This document shows, in pieces, positions 53,609 through 62,719 of a DNA stretch of 64,000 nt. The translations under genes and the position numbers were made by a program. The DNA lies in NCBI GenBank assembly GCA_013298125.1, contig JAAFJP010000006.1, positions 149,152 to 213,151 of the forward strand. The letters run 5' to 3'. This stretch comes from Cytophagales bacterium. GTDB lineage: Bacteria > Bacteroidota > Bacteroidia > Cytophagales > Spirosomataceae. The stretch's first letter is position 1. Every line of letters starts with the position of its first letter. Below the pieces are notes generated by a model, which did not search any database, had not been told where the DNA came from, and saw only the letters and a program-made list of their open reading frames with translations.

Positions 53609-54034
53609 ATGTTAGTTCAAGAAGAGGCAGCCATTTATGCGAAATATGACTCACAGATTCGTGGGAATATTTCTATTGTACTCAATGCACGTAAAGGATT
53701 GAGTGCTAATGTTTTATACGATATTATTTTATTGACAGGATTTAAAAAAGAGCAAATTGCTACGCTTTTTAATACTTCTGCCAAAACGATAACACGCTAT
53801 ACGCAGGAGGGCAAAAATTTGGATATTGTCAGTAGTGAACACGCTTTAAAATTAATTGCCTTATTCAAAAAAGGTACTGAGATTTTTGGCGAATTAGAAG
53901 CCTTCCGTCGTTGGATTCAAAAACCTGCCTACGGCTTAGGTTGGCAAGTTCCCTCAGAATTAATGGAAACATCAGGCGGAATTGAACTGATTATGGAAGA
54001 ATTATACCGAATTGAATTTGGAGCAACTGCTTAA
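53609..54034 (+). CDS. Xre/MbcA/ParS-type antitoxin (DUF2384)
   Basis: 141 residues. The N-terminal half has a helix-turn-helix (LTGFKKEQIATLFNTSAKTITRYTQEG, about 42-68) and the C-terminal half is the DUF2384 toxin-binding domain (ALKLIALFKKGTEIFG, AFRRWIQKPAYGLGWQVPSELMETSGGIELIMEEL). It neutralises the RES toxin encoded 3 bp downstream and probably represses the operon. Confidence 0.92.
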   Translation: MLVQEEAAIYAKYDSQIRGNISIVLNARKGLSANVLYDIILLTGFKKEQIATLFNTSAKTITRYTQEGKNLDIVSSEHALKLIALFKKGTEIFGELEAFRRWIQKPAYGLGWQVPSELMETSGGIELIMEELYRIEFGATA

Positions 54035-54037
54035 TCT

Positions 54038-54490
54038 ATGCTTGTTTATAGAATCACAACCGAAAAATGGGCAGGAAATTTAAGAGGTTCGGGCTATGCT
54101 GCTCGTTGGAACTCTAATGGCGTTTTTGTTTGCTATACAGGCTCTTCGAGGGCATTAGCGTGTTTAGAAATGGTGGTACATCTTACCTCGGATAGGTTAA
54201 AAAGTAGCTTCAAAATGTCAGTAGTTGAGATTCCTGATGATGTTGAAATTACCGAAATAAAAATTGAAGATTTGCCTGATGGTTGGACGGACCATGATGG
54301 ATATGAACAATGTCAAGAAATTGGAGATAAATGGATTCAAGATTTTGAAACCTGTGTTTTGAAAGTTCCCTCGGCAATTATCAAGCATGAATATAATTAT
54401 CTAATTAATCCTCAACATTCAGACTTCAAAAAACTAAAAATTGTAGAAATAGAAGACTTTGAATTTGATTTGAGAATAAAAGAAAATTAG
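54038..54490 (+). CDS. RES-domain toxin (NAD+ phosphorylase type)
   Basis: 150 residues of the RES family, toxins that deplete NAD+ by phosphorolysis or hydrolysis. The three name-giving residues are in place: Arg in VYRITTEKWA (residue 5) with GYAARWN, Glu in ALACLEMVVHL near residue 46, and Ser in VPSAI near residue 111. It follows the antitoxin by 3 bp, the standard order for a RES-Xre type II pair. Confidence 0.92.
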   Translation: MLVYRITTEKWAGNLRGSGYAARWNSNGVFVCYTGSSRALACLEMVVHLTSDRLKSSFKMSVVEIPDDVEITEIKIEDLPDGWTDHDGYEQCQEIGDKWIQDFETCVLKVPSAIIKHEYNYLINPQHSDFKKLKIVEIEDFEFDLRIKEN

Positions 54491-54979
54491 TAAAAAATTA
54501 CCTTAAACCTCCAACAAAAAAGCTCATTGAATCAATTTCAATGAGCTTTTTTGTGTTTAAACGTCATCAAGATTACTTTGAAAAATAGCATAAAATAATA
54601 CGAATTTTCACAATTATTGCAAAGAAAAAAATATAAATAAATAAATTATTTTTTGGTTCGGTGAGTATAATAGTACCATAAATTATTATGATAGTACCAA
54701 AATAATTCTATTAGTTTAAAATCAAATTTTATTTCAAGTCAAATTTTACTTTTAAGAGTGATATTTATTAATGTTAATAGTGGAATATTTTGGTAAATAA
54801 AATATTCCGTGAATCTATTTGTCCGATGGATTAAGATATTATTTTGAGCTATTGTTACAAGACAATTTTGAAAAAAGTAATTCAATTTCATCAATAAAAC
54901 AATTTAGGTCATATTCAAAAAAGCATTTTTTTAATTTTTATATTTTTCACTTTTTTTAACCAATTAACAATTACCTTTT
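54491..54979. other. 489-bp AT-rich gap with terminator and direct repeats
   Basis: A perfect terminator hairpin lies at 54516-54552 (GCTCATTGAA with TTCAATGAGC). Two direct copies of ATAGTACCA at 54670-54678 and 54691-54699 are spaced 21 bp apart, two helical turns, as expected for sites of a dimeric regulator. The remainder is AT-rich without a supported frame. It is the upstream region of the GH11 gene. Confidence 0.6.
54516..54552 (+). terminator. terminator after toxin gene
   Basis: AAAAAGCTCATTGAA and TTCAATGAGCTTTTT pair perfectly across five bases, with T runs, 26 bp after the toxin stop. Confidence 0.92.
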
Positions 54980-55729
54980 ATGAAAAACAATCAGTTTAGT
55001 AAAACAATCAAGAGTGGAGTTGTAGCTTGCTCGGCAGCATTTCTCCTTATTTTATCAAGTTGCTCTGGCAACGAAGTAAACCCAACCCCAGAAAAAAAAC
55101 CATCAAGTGCATTTGGCGTGGGTCGAGGAGTTGATAATGGCTATTTTTGGTCAGTCTGGAAACCAGATAATAGTGTTGGAACTGTGAATATTACTTTCCC
55201 AAATGCCCCAGCGAACCCTGGAAACTTTAAAATTGATTATAATGGTGTAGTTAATGTTGTAGGTGGAAAAGGCTGGAATCCTGGGGGTGTGAGAACCGTA
55301 AATTACAATGTTGGTAATGTATCGGGTTCTTACAACTTCATTGGTGTTTATGGTTGGACGTTAAACCCAATGATTGAGTATTATGTTTCTGAAAAGGGAG
55401 CAATTTATGTAGTTCCAAGTGAGAAAATTAACTCTGTGGTTGCCGATGGACATACTTATAATTTTTATGCACATCAGCAAGTTCAAAAAGCCTCAATAGA
55501 TGGTATTAAAACTTTCTGGCAGTATATTGATAATTGGGGAGGACAAACTTTCAATGGAAACAAAAAAATCACTTTGAAAACTCACATCGATAACTGGAAA
55601 GCAAAAGGTGGTAAAGGTTGGACAGCTACTTCTGCAACTACATACGATTATCAAGTATTTGGTATTGAGGCTTATGGAAATCCTTATGGAACAGCTGTCT
55701 CAGGTTCAATCAATGCAACAGTTTGGTAA
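54980..55729 (+). CDS. GH11 endo-1,4-beta-xylanase, lipoprotein
   Basis: 249 residues. The signal peptide ends in a lipobox with Cys28 (LLILSSC), then a short Pro/Lys linker and the GH11 jelly roll. Diagnostic stretches are DNGYFWSVW, VVGGKGWNPGG, GVYGWTLNPMIEYYV and GIEAYGNPYGTA. The nucleophile is Glu133 (MIEYYV) and the acid/base Glu230 (GIEAYG). The enzyme cuts xylan chains. As a lipoprotein it stays on the outer membrane. No xylan-uptake or debranching genes adjoin, so it stands alone. Confidence 0.9.
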   Translation: MKNNQFSKTIKSGVVACSAAFLLILSSCSGNEVNPTPEKKPSSAFGVGRGVDNGYFWSVWKPDNSVGTVNITFPNAPANPGNFKIDYNGVVNVVGGKGWNPGGVRTVNYNVGNVSGSYNFIGVYGWTLNPMIEYYVSEKGAIYVVPSEKINSVVADGHTYNFYAHQQVQKASIDGIKTFWQYIDNWGGQTFNGNKKITLKTHIDNWKAKGGKGWTATSATTYDYQVFGIEAYGNPYGTAVSGSINATVW

Positions 55730-55749
55730 TTCTTCTGTAAACTAAGTTA

Positions 55750-55784
55750 AAAGGCTGGCTGAGAATTAAAACAGTCAGCCTTCT
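55750..55784 (+). terminator. terminator after GH11 gene
   Basis: AAAGGCTGGCTG and CAGTCAGCCTT pair with one G-T pair, 20 bp after the stop. Confidence 0.7.
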
Positions 55785-55868
55785 TCATTTCAAAAGCCAT
55801 TAAATATACAATTTCAAAATTTGTAACCAGAAAAATCAATTAAAATAAACATTAACCAAGTGATTTCG

Positions 55869-56693
55869 ATGAGAAAGCTATTCATTATATTTTTATCAGC
55901 AACTACATTAATTGTCTGTTCATGTACACAAAAACAGGCTGATAATGAGGTCTTTGTAAAAGGAGGTTATTTTAAAAATACAAAATCTTCATTTTATGGT
56001 CAAGGTGGAGAAATAGAAGATTTTTATATTGGAATTAATGAAGTTACACAAAAAGAATGGGCAGATGTAATGGTAAGTAACCCATCTAAATTTAAAGGAA
56101 ATGATTTGCCTGTAGAAACGGTAAGTTGGTATGATTGTATAGAATATTGTAACAAAAGAAGTATCAAGGAAGGGTTAAGCCCATATTACACAATAAACAA
56201 AAACAAAAGAGACCCTTTAAATGATAACGATATTGATAGCTTAAAATGGGTGGTTTCGTATGTAATTGGTGCAAATGGGTATCGTTTGCCCACAGTCATG
56301 GAGTGGGAATATGCCAGCGGAGGAGGACAATTGAGTAAAAGTTTTACATACAGTGGCAGTGATAATCTTGAAGAAGTTGGATGGCATTGGAGAAATTCAG
56401 GAGATAAGTATATCACGGGCAATTGGTCGTATGAAAACATTGTAGCAAATAACTGTAAAACAAAAACCATAAATAGTAAAAAACCAAATGAGTTAGGATT
56501 ATACGATATGTCAGGAAATGTGCGGGAGTGGTGTTGGGAATGGAAAAAAAATCCATCAGAACAAAGAGGTAGGAGCTGGAAAGGAGGTGGATGGATTGGA
56601 ATAGAAATGTGCTGTGTTTCATCATACCACAGCAATTTTGAAGCAAGTGGAAAAGGAGAAGATATGGGGTTTAGGATTTGTAGAAATAAGTGA
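55869..56693 (+). CDS. FGE-sulfatase (SUMF1) domain lipoprotein
   Basis: 274 residues from the ATG at 55869; a GTG 9 bp upstream is possible. The lipobox Cys (LIVCSC) is near residue 19. The body is the formylglycine-generating-enzyme-like fold: EVTQKEWADVM, PVETVSWYDCIEYCNKRS, YRLPTVMEWEYA, GLYDMSGNVREWCWEW, GFRICRN. The paired active-site Cys of true sulfatase activators are not evident, so it is more likely a structural or binding relative, as is common in gliding-motility lipoproteins and others. Confidence 0.85.
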   Translation: MRKLFIIFLSATTLIVCSCTQKQADNEVFVKGGYFKNTKSSFYGQGGEIEDFYIGINEVTQKEWADVMVSNPSKFKGNDLPVETVSWYDCIEYCNKRSIKEGLSPYYTINKNKRDPLNDNDIDSLKWVVSYVIGANGYRLPTVMEWEYASGGGQLSKSFTYSGSDNLEEVGWHWRNSGDKYITGNWSYENIVANNCKTKTINSKKPNELGLYDMSGNVREWCWEWKKNPSEQRGRSWKGGGWIGIEMCCVSSYHSNFEASGKGEDMGFRICRNK

Positions 56694-56701
56694 AAAACCT
56701 G

Positions 56702-56732
56702 AAGGTCTTTGAAGAAATTTCAAAGACCTTTT
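56702..56732. terminator. terminator between convergent genes
   Basis: AAGGTCTTTGAA and TTTCAAAGACCTTTT form the stem between the SUMF1 and LysM genes. Confidence 0.85.
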
Positions 56733-56764
56733 GATGAAAATTTTGCAGAGATGAATTAGTTCTC

Positions 56765-57859
56765 TTATTTCTCAAACCCAAACCCACTATCCAATATTTT
56801 TAAAACCCGTTGTTTTTTCCAAGCCTCCACATCGTTATCAGCAATTTTTTGAACGAGTTTTCTTTCATCAAGCCGAGTTAAATCAGATAAATTATTTTCA
56901 GCTATCATCTGTTCGATAGCCTTCTTTAAAACTATTATTGAACCTCCCAATCCTCGGTTTACACATAAATCTACTCGAAGTGCAAAGCCAGCTTGGGTTC
57001 TGATTATTTGATTGAGATTATAATTGACTCCATTAATAAAAATCAATTGATTGGGCGATAGTGCCTTCAAAACATATTCTTCCATTGCCACTTCTACCTG
57101 AGAACGAATCATACTTCTTCTAAATCCACTGCCAACAAAAGCTGTCGTTAATTGCATATCATTGGCAACTTCCAAAAAGGCTGCATCTCCTTCTTTAATG
57201 CCAGATAAAGTTTCGACTAGAAAGGTAGGTACTTTATAATTTTGGATATTCATGCCATATTTTCCAAAACAATCATTGAAGGCATATTCATCTCTTGTCT
57301 TGAATCTTTGCAAAACCCTTGTGAGCATAGACCCACTTGCAAGCCCACCCGTGAACTGAATGAAACCAAAGGAAAAAATGGCTCGGTCATAACTATTGAT
57401 GGCATCAAAACAACCTTCATTTTTGGCGATATAATGAAGCAAGTCAATATAAAAAGGTTGTTGGCAAATATCCGAAAACAAGAGCGTATTATTTTGAAAT
57501 GTAGATTTACCTACATAACTCACCCCTTTGGTATTGGCGATATTTGGAGATGGAAAATTATCCCTCATGATACCAGTACTACTCATACCCGAGGGCGTTG
57601 GAAAACTCAAAACATAATTGTTAAAAGTCCCTTTGTTTTCTTTTTTTACTTGAAAAATCTTTCTTCGCTCAAAAACCGTATCTACCTTCGGAGGTTGTGG
57701 AGAAGGATTAGATGGCAATGGTAAATCTATTTTGAGAACCTGCCCAACGAACAAATTATTCGACTTCAACCCATTACTTTTAATGATTTGCTCTGTGGTT
57801 GTGCTATATTTTTTTGAGATGCTATAAAGAGTCTCTTTTGCTTGTACGGTATGGGTCAT
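56765..57859 (-). CDS. LysM protein with lysozyme-like region, no signal peptide
   Basis: 364 residues. A LysM domain fills residues 1-46 (HTVQAKETLYSISKKYSTT, SNGLKSNNLFVGQVLKI). A Pro-rich linker follows, then a larger region from about 130 with NEGCFDAINSYDRAIFSFGFIQFTGG, which resembles the catalytic start of lysozyme-like folds (a Glu, then a Ser/Phe-Gly-x-x-Gln-phe motif). The start codon is followed at once by LysM, so no Sec signal is seen. That would fit delivery by a contractile or other secretion system, or lysis-based release, but no such genes adjoin. Confidence 0.7.
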   Translation of the reverse strand: MTHTVQAKETLYSISKKYSTTTEQIIKSNGLKSNNLFVGQVLKIDLPLPSNPSPQPPKVDTVFERRKIFQVKKENKGTFNNYVLSFPTPSGMSSTGIMRDNFPSPNIANTKGVSYVGKSTFQNNTLLFSDICQQPFYIDLLHYIAKNEGCFDAINSYDRAIFSFGFIQFTGGLASGSMLTRVLQRFKTRDEYAFNDCFGKYGMNIQNYKVPTFLVETLSGIKEGDAAFLEVANDMQLTTAFVGSGFRRSMIRSQVEVAMEEYVLKALSPNQLIFINGVNYNLNQIIRTQAGFALRVDLCVNRGLGGSIIVLKKAIEQMIAENNLSDLTRLDERKLVQKIADNDVEAWKKQRVLKILDSGFGFEK

Positions 57860-58139
57860 TGGGCTTGGAAAAATTAAAAATGTAGGTAAAAATTAAATGG
57901 AGCTATATTTTTTTATTTTTTGAATTAATTATTTTAGAGGAAAAATTAATTTTTTATTTGCACGAAAAAAATCCAAAAAATTCTGAATTATCAAATTTAC
58001 ACAGATGAAAAATAAATTTTCAAAAAAATAAAATATTTTATTTGTCAGTAAAGATTTAGCTTCGTAATCTTACATGCTTGATTATCAGGCTGTTCAAAAC
58101 TAATTTTTTCATTTCCCCCTAAAAATCATTAGAAGAAGC
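57860..58139. other. 280-bp AT-rich divergent gap
   Basis: Between the LysM gene and the lipoprotein at 58140. Long A and T tracts; no inverted repeat or supported frame seen. Confidence 0.5.
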
Positions 58140-58670
58140 ATGAAAAAAACCGCCTTAGTTTTGGGTCTGTCTGCCCTTACTTTATATTCATGTGGCAAAC
58201 ATGACTCAGGCACTCGCCCCAGGAATTATCAGTCAGTAGTAAATACTGAAAATGCTAATTCCTCCAAAAATTCTCTTAGTGAGAATTCGCTCGTTCAACT
58301 GCAAAATGCAGGTATGTCTCAAATGAGTTTTGGAAGTTTAATTGAAGCTCTTGGCAATGTGGATGTTGGAAATTATTTAATTGAAAACGACACTGAGATT
58401 GTACTTATTGAAACCCTGAATCATAATGTAAAGGTAAAAGGGTTTAACAAAATGATTGATAATTTTAATTCATTGTATGATTCTGGAAACGAAACCCTCA
58501 TGCAAAGTTATCAATCTTACGCTGACGAAAATTGTAAGAAAATTTATGGTTGTGTAGGTACTGTGTCTAATGCAGACTACGACTGGAAAATTATAAAGTT
58601 TTTACCAAATCCTGAGAAATGCGAACCTGAACCAACGATTACGATGAGTAACGTAATGTTGTATAAGTAG
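58140..58670 (+). CDS. hypothetical lipoprotein
   Basis: 176 residues. The signal MKKTALVLGLSALTLYSC gives a lipid-modified Cys18. A Ser/Asn-rich stretch (about 30-55) is followed by a compact domain with four Cys near the end (ADENCKKIYGCVGTV, PEKCEPEPTI). No family recognised. Probably outer-membrane anchored. Confidence 0.7.
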   Translation: MKKTALVLGLSALTLYSCGKHDSGTRPRNYQSVVNTENANSSKNSLSENSLVQLQNAGMSQMSFGSLIEALGNVDVGNYLIENDTEIVLIETLNHNVKVKGFNKMIDNFNSLYDSGNETLMQSYQSYADENCKKIYGCVGTVSNADYDWKIIKFLPNPEKCEPEPTITMSNVMLYK

Positions 58671-58789
58671 CCCTCACGAAGAGGTTAATTAGTCGAAACA
58701 ATAAACGTGACGGTTTATTTAAAATTGACAATTTGAGACATTTGGGTACTTACGCCCAACAAGACAAACAAAGTAAGGATTATAATTAA

Positions 58790-58818
58790 AGAGGCTTCCA
58801 TTTGGAAGCCTTCTTTTT
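58790..58818 (+). terminator. terminator
   Basis: AAGAGGCTTCC and GGAAGCCTTCTT pair around ATTT, with T run following, 120 bp after the lipoprotein stop. Confidence 0.8.
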
Positions 58819-58836
58819 TGTATGTCTATTAATCAT

Positions 58837-58844
58837 TAGTTTTG
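58837..58844 (+). promoter_or_regulatory. -7 box TAGTTTTG before PIG-L gene
   Basis: It fits TAnnTTTG; a TTG ends 16 bp upstream at 58820, a short spacing. It would give a leader near 30 nt. Confidence 0.4.
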
Positions 58845-58881
58845 TGTAAGAAAAAATAAAATCAACAAATCCATCATCTCA

Positions 58882-61374
58882 ATGAAAATCCACTCATTAC
58901 GTTTTTTAATTTTATTGTTTATTGTTAATTGGTCATTGGTCAATGCTCAACCCATCAAACCCATGCCAACAGGAGAGATTTTATTGAATCTCAAAAAGTT
59001 GAATGTGGTTGGTTCTGCCTTATACGTAGCCGCACACCCAGACGATGAGAATACCATCATGTTGTCGTGGCTTGCCAAAGAACGAAAAGTTCGTACATCT
59101 TATCTTTCAGTAACTCGTGGAGATGGAGGACAAAATTTGGTAGGACCTGAACTGTCTGATTTATTAGGACTTATACGTACACAAGAACTCTTGGCAGCTC
59201 GTTCTATTGATGGACCTGAACAATATTTTACGAGAGCAAATGACTTTGGCTTTTCAAAAACTACGGATGAAACCATGCAAATTTGGGGGAAAGATGCTGT
59301 ATTAGGTGATGTAGTTTGGCGAATCAGGAGTCTTCGCCCCGATGTAATTATTTGTCGTTTTCCACCCGACCCACGGGCAGGACATGGTAATCACTCGGCT
59401 TCAGCGGTTTTGGCAGAGGAGGCTTTCAAACTTTCGGGCGACCCAACTAAATATCCAGAGCAATTGAAATATGTAAAACCTTGGCAAGCCAAAAGGGTTG
59501 TTTGGAATACCTTTAATTTTGGAACAGTAGCCCAAACCCAAAAACCAGCCGAGAAAGATTGGATTCAAGTTGATATTGGAGTCTTTAATCCGCTTTTAGG
59601 AAAATCGTACAATGAAATTGCCGCAGAAAGTCGCTCACAACATAAATCACAAGGCTTTGGCGTTCCTCGTGGGCGTGGAGCGAGACCTGAATATTTTGTT
59701 CACAAATTTGGAGATAAAGCTGATAAAGACGTTTTTGATGGCATTGATATTACTTGGAATCGTGTAAAAGGCGGAAAGGAAATAGAAACGGTAATGAACG
59801 AAGCCATCAAAAATTTTAATCCAGATTCACCTTCTACCATAGTTCCGACTTTGGTAAAAGCCTACAAATTAGTCTTGAATTTGGAAGATGAATATTGGAA
59901 AAATCAAAAGAAAAAAGAATTAGAGAACCTTATAATTGCTTGTTCTGGACTATATTTTGAGGCAAATCCTAATGAATATGCGGCGGCTTCGGGCGAGAAA
60001 GTGAATGTTACAACTACCCTTGTGAAGCGTTCAGATTTTCCAATCACTCTCAATAAAATTAAATTATTTGGTCTTGCAAAAGATACTACCATGAATGCGG
60101 TTTTGGGAAATAACGAACAACAAAAAGTTACATTTCCCGTAGAAATCTCCAAAGGTCAGACTTTGACACAACCGTATTGGTTATCTGAGAAAAAAATGGG
60201 TAAAGGAATGTACCGAGTTGATAATCAAGAACTTATCGGGCTTCCAGAAAAACCTGCGGATTTACAAGCTGAATTTTCTTTTACCATTGATAATCAATTG
60301 TTTACTTTTAATACGCCCGTCATTTTCAAATATACCGACGAAATTCGTGGAGAATTGTATCGTACTTTTGAAATTCGTCCAGAAGTTTCAGCCAATATTT
60401 CTGATAAAGTTTATGTGTTTGCAGATAATCAGGCGAAAGATGTTGAGATAACCTTAAAATCTGCCAAAGCTAATGTAACGGGTTCGGTGAGTTTAGAATT
60501 GCCAACGGGTTGGAAATCAGTCCCTTCGAGTATAGATTTTACTTTGGCAAATAAATATCAAGAACAAAAAGTAACTTTCAAAGTAACACCTTCTTCAAAA
60601 GATTCAGAAGGTCAAATCAAAGTTATTGCAAAAACCGCCAACGGAACTTTTGACCGTGGTATTTTGACCGTTGCCTACGACCATATTCCTCCACAAACCT
60701 TATTTCCATTAACGGAAGCAAAAGTCGTGAAATTGGATATTAAATTTAAAGGAAAAAATATTGGGTATATTGCAGGGGCAGGTGATGAAGTTCCCGCCGC
60801 TTTACGTCAAATTGGTTATTCGGTTACGATGCTTACAGAAAAAGAATTTAACGAAGATTTATCAAAATTTGATGCTATCGTAGTAGGTGTTCGTGCCTAC
60901 AATACGGAAGATCGTTTGAAATTTTATCAGAAAAAATTGATGGAATATGTTGAGAAAGGCGGCAATATGGTCGTTCAATATCAAGTAAATAATCAATTAC
61001 AAAAAATAGAAGGTGGTATGGGACCTTTCCCTTTCAAGGTTTCGAGAGAAAGAGTTACCGTTGAAGAGGCAGAAATTCGTTTCTTGAAGCCTGAAAGCCC
61101 TTTATTAAATGTTCCAAACAAAATTACGAATAAAGATTTTGACAACTGGGTTCAAGAAAGAGGACTATATTTTGCCAATGAATGGGACCCAAAATTTGAA
61201 ACGATTTTGTCTTCAAACGACCCCAACGAAAAACCTTTGGATGGTGGTTTATTATATACTAAACACGGCAAAGGAAATTATATTTTTACAGGTTATGCGT
61301 TTTTTAGACAACTTCCTGCGGGAGTTTCTGGTGCATATAGGTTATTTGCCAATTTGATTTCTGTGGGTAAATAA
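58882..61374 (+). CDS. exported PIG-L family deacetylase, multidomain
   Basis: 830 residues. Signal peptide about 1-23 (ending VNAQ). The PIG-L/LmbE domain spans about 45-280, with the zinc motif AHPDDE (His52, Asp54, Asp55) and the third ligand in GHGNHSAS near 171-174. The middle (about 350-600) is beta-rich, Ig-like, and the last 190 residues (KNIGYIAGAGDEVPAALRQIGYSVTML, YDAIVVGVRAYN-like) resemble a class I amidotransferase-like fold found in Bacteroidetes hydrolases. It probably removes N-acetyl groups from glycans in the periplasm. Confidence 0.85.
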   Translation: MKIHSLRFLILLFIVNWSLVNAQPIKPMPTGEILLNLKKLNVVGSALYVAAHPDDENTIMLSWLAKERKVRTSYLSVTRGDGGQNLVGPELSDLLGLIRTQELLAARSIDGPEQYFTRANDFGFSKTTDETMQIWGKDAVLGDVVWRIRSLRPDVIICRFPPDPRAGHGNHSASAVLAEEAFKLSGDPTKYPEQLKYVKPWQAKRVVWNTFNFGTVAQTQKPAEKDWIQVDIGVFNPLLGKSYNEIAAESRSQHKSQGFGVPRGRGARPEYFVHKFGDKADKDVFDGIDITWNRVKGGKEIETVMNEAIKNFNPDSPSTIVPTLVKAYKLVLNLEDEYWKNQKKKELENLIIACSGLYFEANPNEYAAASGEKVNVTTTLVKRSDFPITLNKIKLFGLAKDTTMNAVLGNNEQQKVTFPVEISKGQTLTQPYWLSEKKMGKGMYRVDNQELIGLPEKPADLQAEFSFTIDNQLFTFNTPVIFKYTDEIRGELYRTFEIRPEVSANISDKVYVFADNQAKDVEITLKSAKANVTGSVSLELPTGWKSVPSSIDFTLANKYQEQKVTFKVTPSSKDSEGQIKVIAKTANGTFDRGILTVAYDHIPPQTLFPLTEAKVVKLDIKFKGKNIGYIAGAGDEVPAALRQIGYSVTMLTEKEFNEDLSKFDAIVVGVRAYNTEDRLKFYQKKLMEYVEKGGNMVVQYQVNNQLQKIEGGMGPFPFKVSRERVTVEEAEIRFLKPESPLLNVPNKITNKDFDNWVQERGLYFANEWDPKFETILSSNDPNEKPLDGGLLYTKHGKGNYIFTGYAFFRQLPAGVSGAYRLFANLISVGK

Positions 61375-61388
61375 ATATAGGGATATAC

Positions 61389-61424
61389 AAAAAAGGCTTT
61401 GAAATCATTTTCAAAGCCTTTTTT
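61389..61424. terminator. bidirectional terminator
   Basis: AAAAAAGGCTTTGAAA pairs perfectly with its complement around TCAT, between convergent PIG-L and desulfurase genes. Confidence 0.93.
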
Positions 61425-61437
61425 GTTTGTGCAAAAT

Positions 61438-62583
61438 TTATTTCCTTAAAGAATCAACTATATTTTTTACGTATTGAATCGTAAAATCAATTTCCCCTTC
61501 TGTCGTATATTTCCCCAAACTAAAACGAATGGAAGCATAAGCTAATTCGTTTGATAACCCAATAGATTTCAGAACATACGAAGGTTCAACAGAGGCAGAA
61601 GTACACGCAGAACCACTCGAAACGGCAATATCTCTAAAACCATCCAAAAGGGTTTCTCCATCAACTCCTCCAAAAGAAATATTGGTTAAATTAGGCAGCC
61701 TATTTTCAAGATTTCCGTTAATTTTTACATCAGAAATATTTTGTAAAATACCTACTTCTAATTTGTCTCTCAAATTTTTAACTTTTTGGTAATCAGCTAC
61801 TTGATTTTCTTTTGCAATAGAACAGGCTTCTCCTAATCCAACAATTCCTGTAACATTCAATGTCCCAGACCGAAAACCTCGTTCATGTTTTCCGCCGTCC
61901 ATTTGGGCAATTAGTTTTCCAGTTAATTTTTTATTTACATACAATGCTCCAACACCTTTGGGGGCATAGAGTTTATGACCAGACAAACTCAATAAATTTA
62001 TATTTTCATCCTGAACATCAATCTCAATTTTACCTACCGCCTGGGTTGCATCTGTATGAAAGAAAATATTATTTTTTCGAGCTATCTCCCCTATTTCTTT
62101 AATTGGCTGAATTGTTCCAATTTCGTTATTTGCATACATCACAGAAATCAAAAAAGTATCAGTTTGGATAGACTTTTCGATTTGTTCAACAGAAATTAAT
62201 CCAGTTTCATCAGGTTTTAAGTAAGTAATGTTTGCTCCTAATCTTGCAAGGTGTTCACAGACATCTAAAACCGCTTTATGTTCTGTTTCGACAGTAATAA
62301 TATGTTTTTTCTCAGGATAATTTATTTCAAATAAGCCCTTGATAGCCAAATTGTTAGCCTCAGTTGCTCCACTGGTAAAAATGATTTCTTTTGGATTAGT
62401 GTTAATTAAATCGGCTACTTGCAAACGAGCATTTTCGACAGCATCTTGAGCTGTCCACCCGTATAAATGTGAACGTGAAGAGGCATTTCCAAAGTTTTCA
62501 GAAAAGTAAGGCAACATCTTTTCTAATACTCGTTTATCAACGGGTGTAGTGGCGTTATAGTCAAGATAAATTGGTAATTTCAT
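61438..62583 (-). CDS. cysteine desulfurase, NifS/IscS-like
   Basis: 381 residues. PLP-binding Lys204 (SLSGHKLYAPKG), the His/Asp motif FFHTDATQAVGK, and the sulfur-accepting Cys327 in the loop SSGSACTSAS are intact. The open MKLPIYLDYNATTPVD is the usual NifS/IscS start. It takes sulfur from cysteine for Fe-S clusters, thiolated tRNA and other acceptors. No isc or suf partners adjoin. Confidence 0.92.
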   Translation of the reverse strand: MKLPIYLDYNATTPVDKRVLEKMLPYFSENFGNASSRSHLYGWTAQDAVENARLQVADLINTNPKEIIFTSGATEANNLAIKGLFEINYPEKKHIITVETEHKAVLDVCEHLARLGANITYLKPDETGLISVEQIEKSIQTDTFLISVMYANNEIGTIQPIKEIGEIARKNNIFFHTDATQAVGKIEIDVQDENINLLSLSGHKLYAPKGVGALYVNKKLTGKLIAQMDGGKHERGFRSGTLNVTGIVGLGEACSIAKENQVADYQKVKNLRDKLEVGILQNISDVKINGNLENRLPNLTNISFGGVDGETLLDGFRDIAVSSGSACTSASVEPSYVLKSIGLSNELAYASIRFSLGKYTTEGEIDFTIQYVKNIVDSLRK

Positions 62584-62590
62584 AATTTAC

Positions 62591-62652
62591 AGTTGCTCGA
62601 TTGGCACTTCGAGATTGTGAAGTTCAACGACTCGAAGTGCCACTTCGAGCTA
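62591..62652. repeat. intergenic palindrome, CTCGAAGTGGCACTTCGAG family
   Basis: The left arm 62591-62613 and right arm 62631-62652 pair imperfectly; the right arm also folds on itself (CTCGAAGTG with CACTTCGAG). It lies upstream of the desulfurase gene. Confidence 0.8.
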
Positions 62653-62670
62653 CAGTATCAAACATAAAAA

Positions 62671-62696
62671 ATGGGATAAACGTTTGTCTATCCCAT
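62671..62696 (-). terminator. terminator after DUF937 gene
   Basis: ATGGGATA and TATCCCAT pair across AACGTTTGTC, on the 3' side of the minus-strand DUF937 gene. Confidence 0.7.
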
Positions 62697-62719
62697 CCAT
62701 AAAATCAATAATTCAAAGA

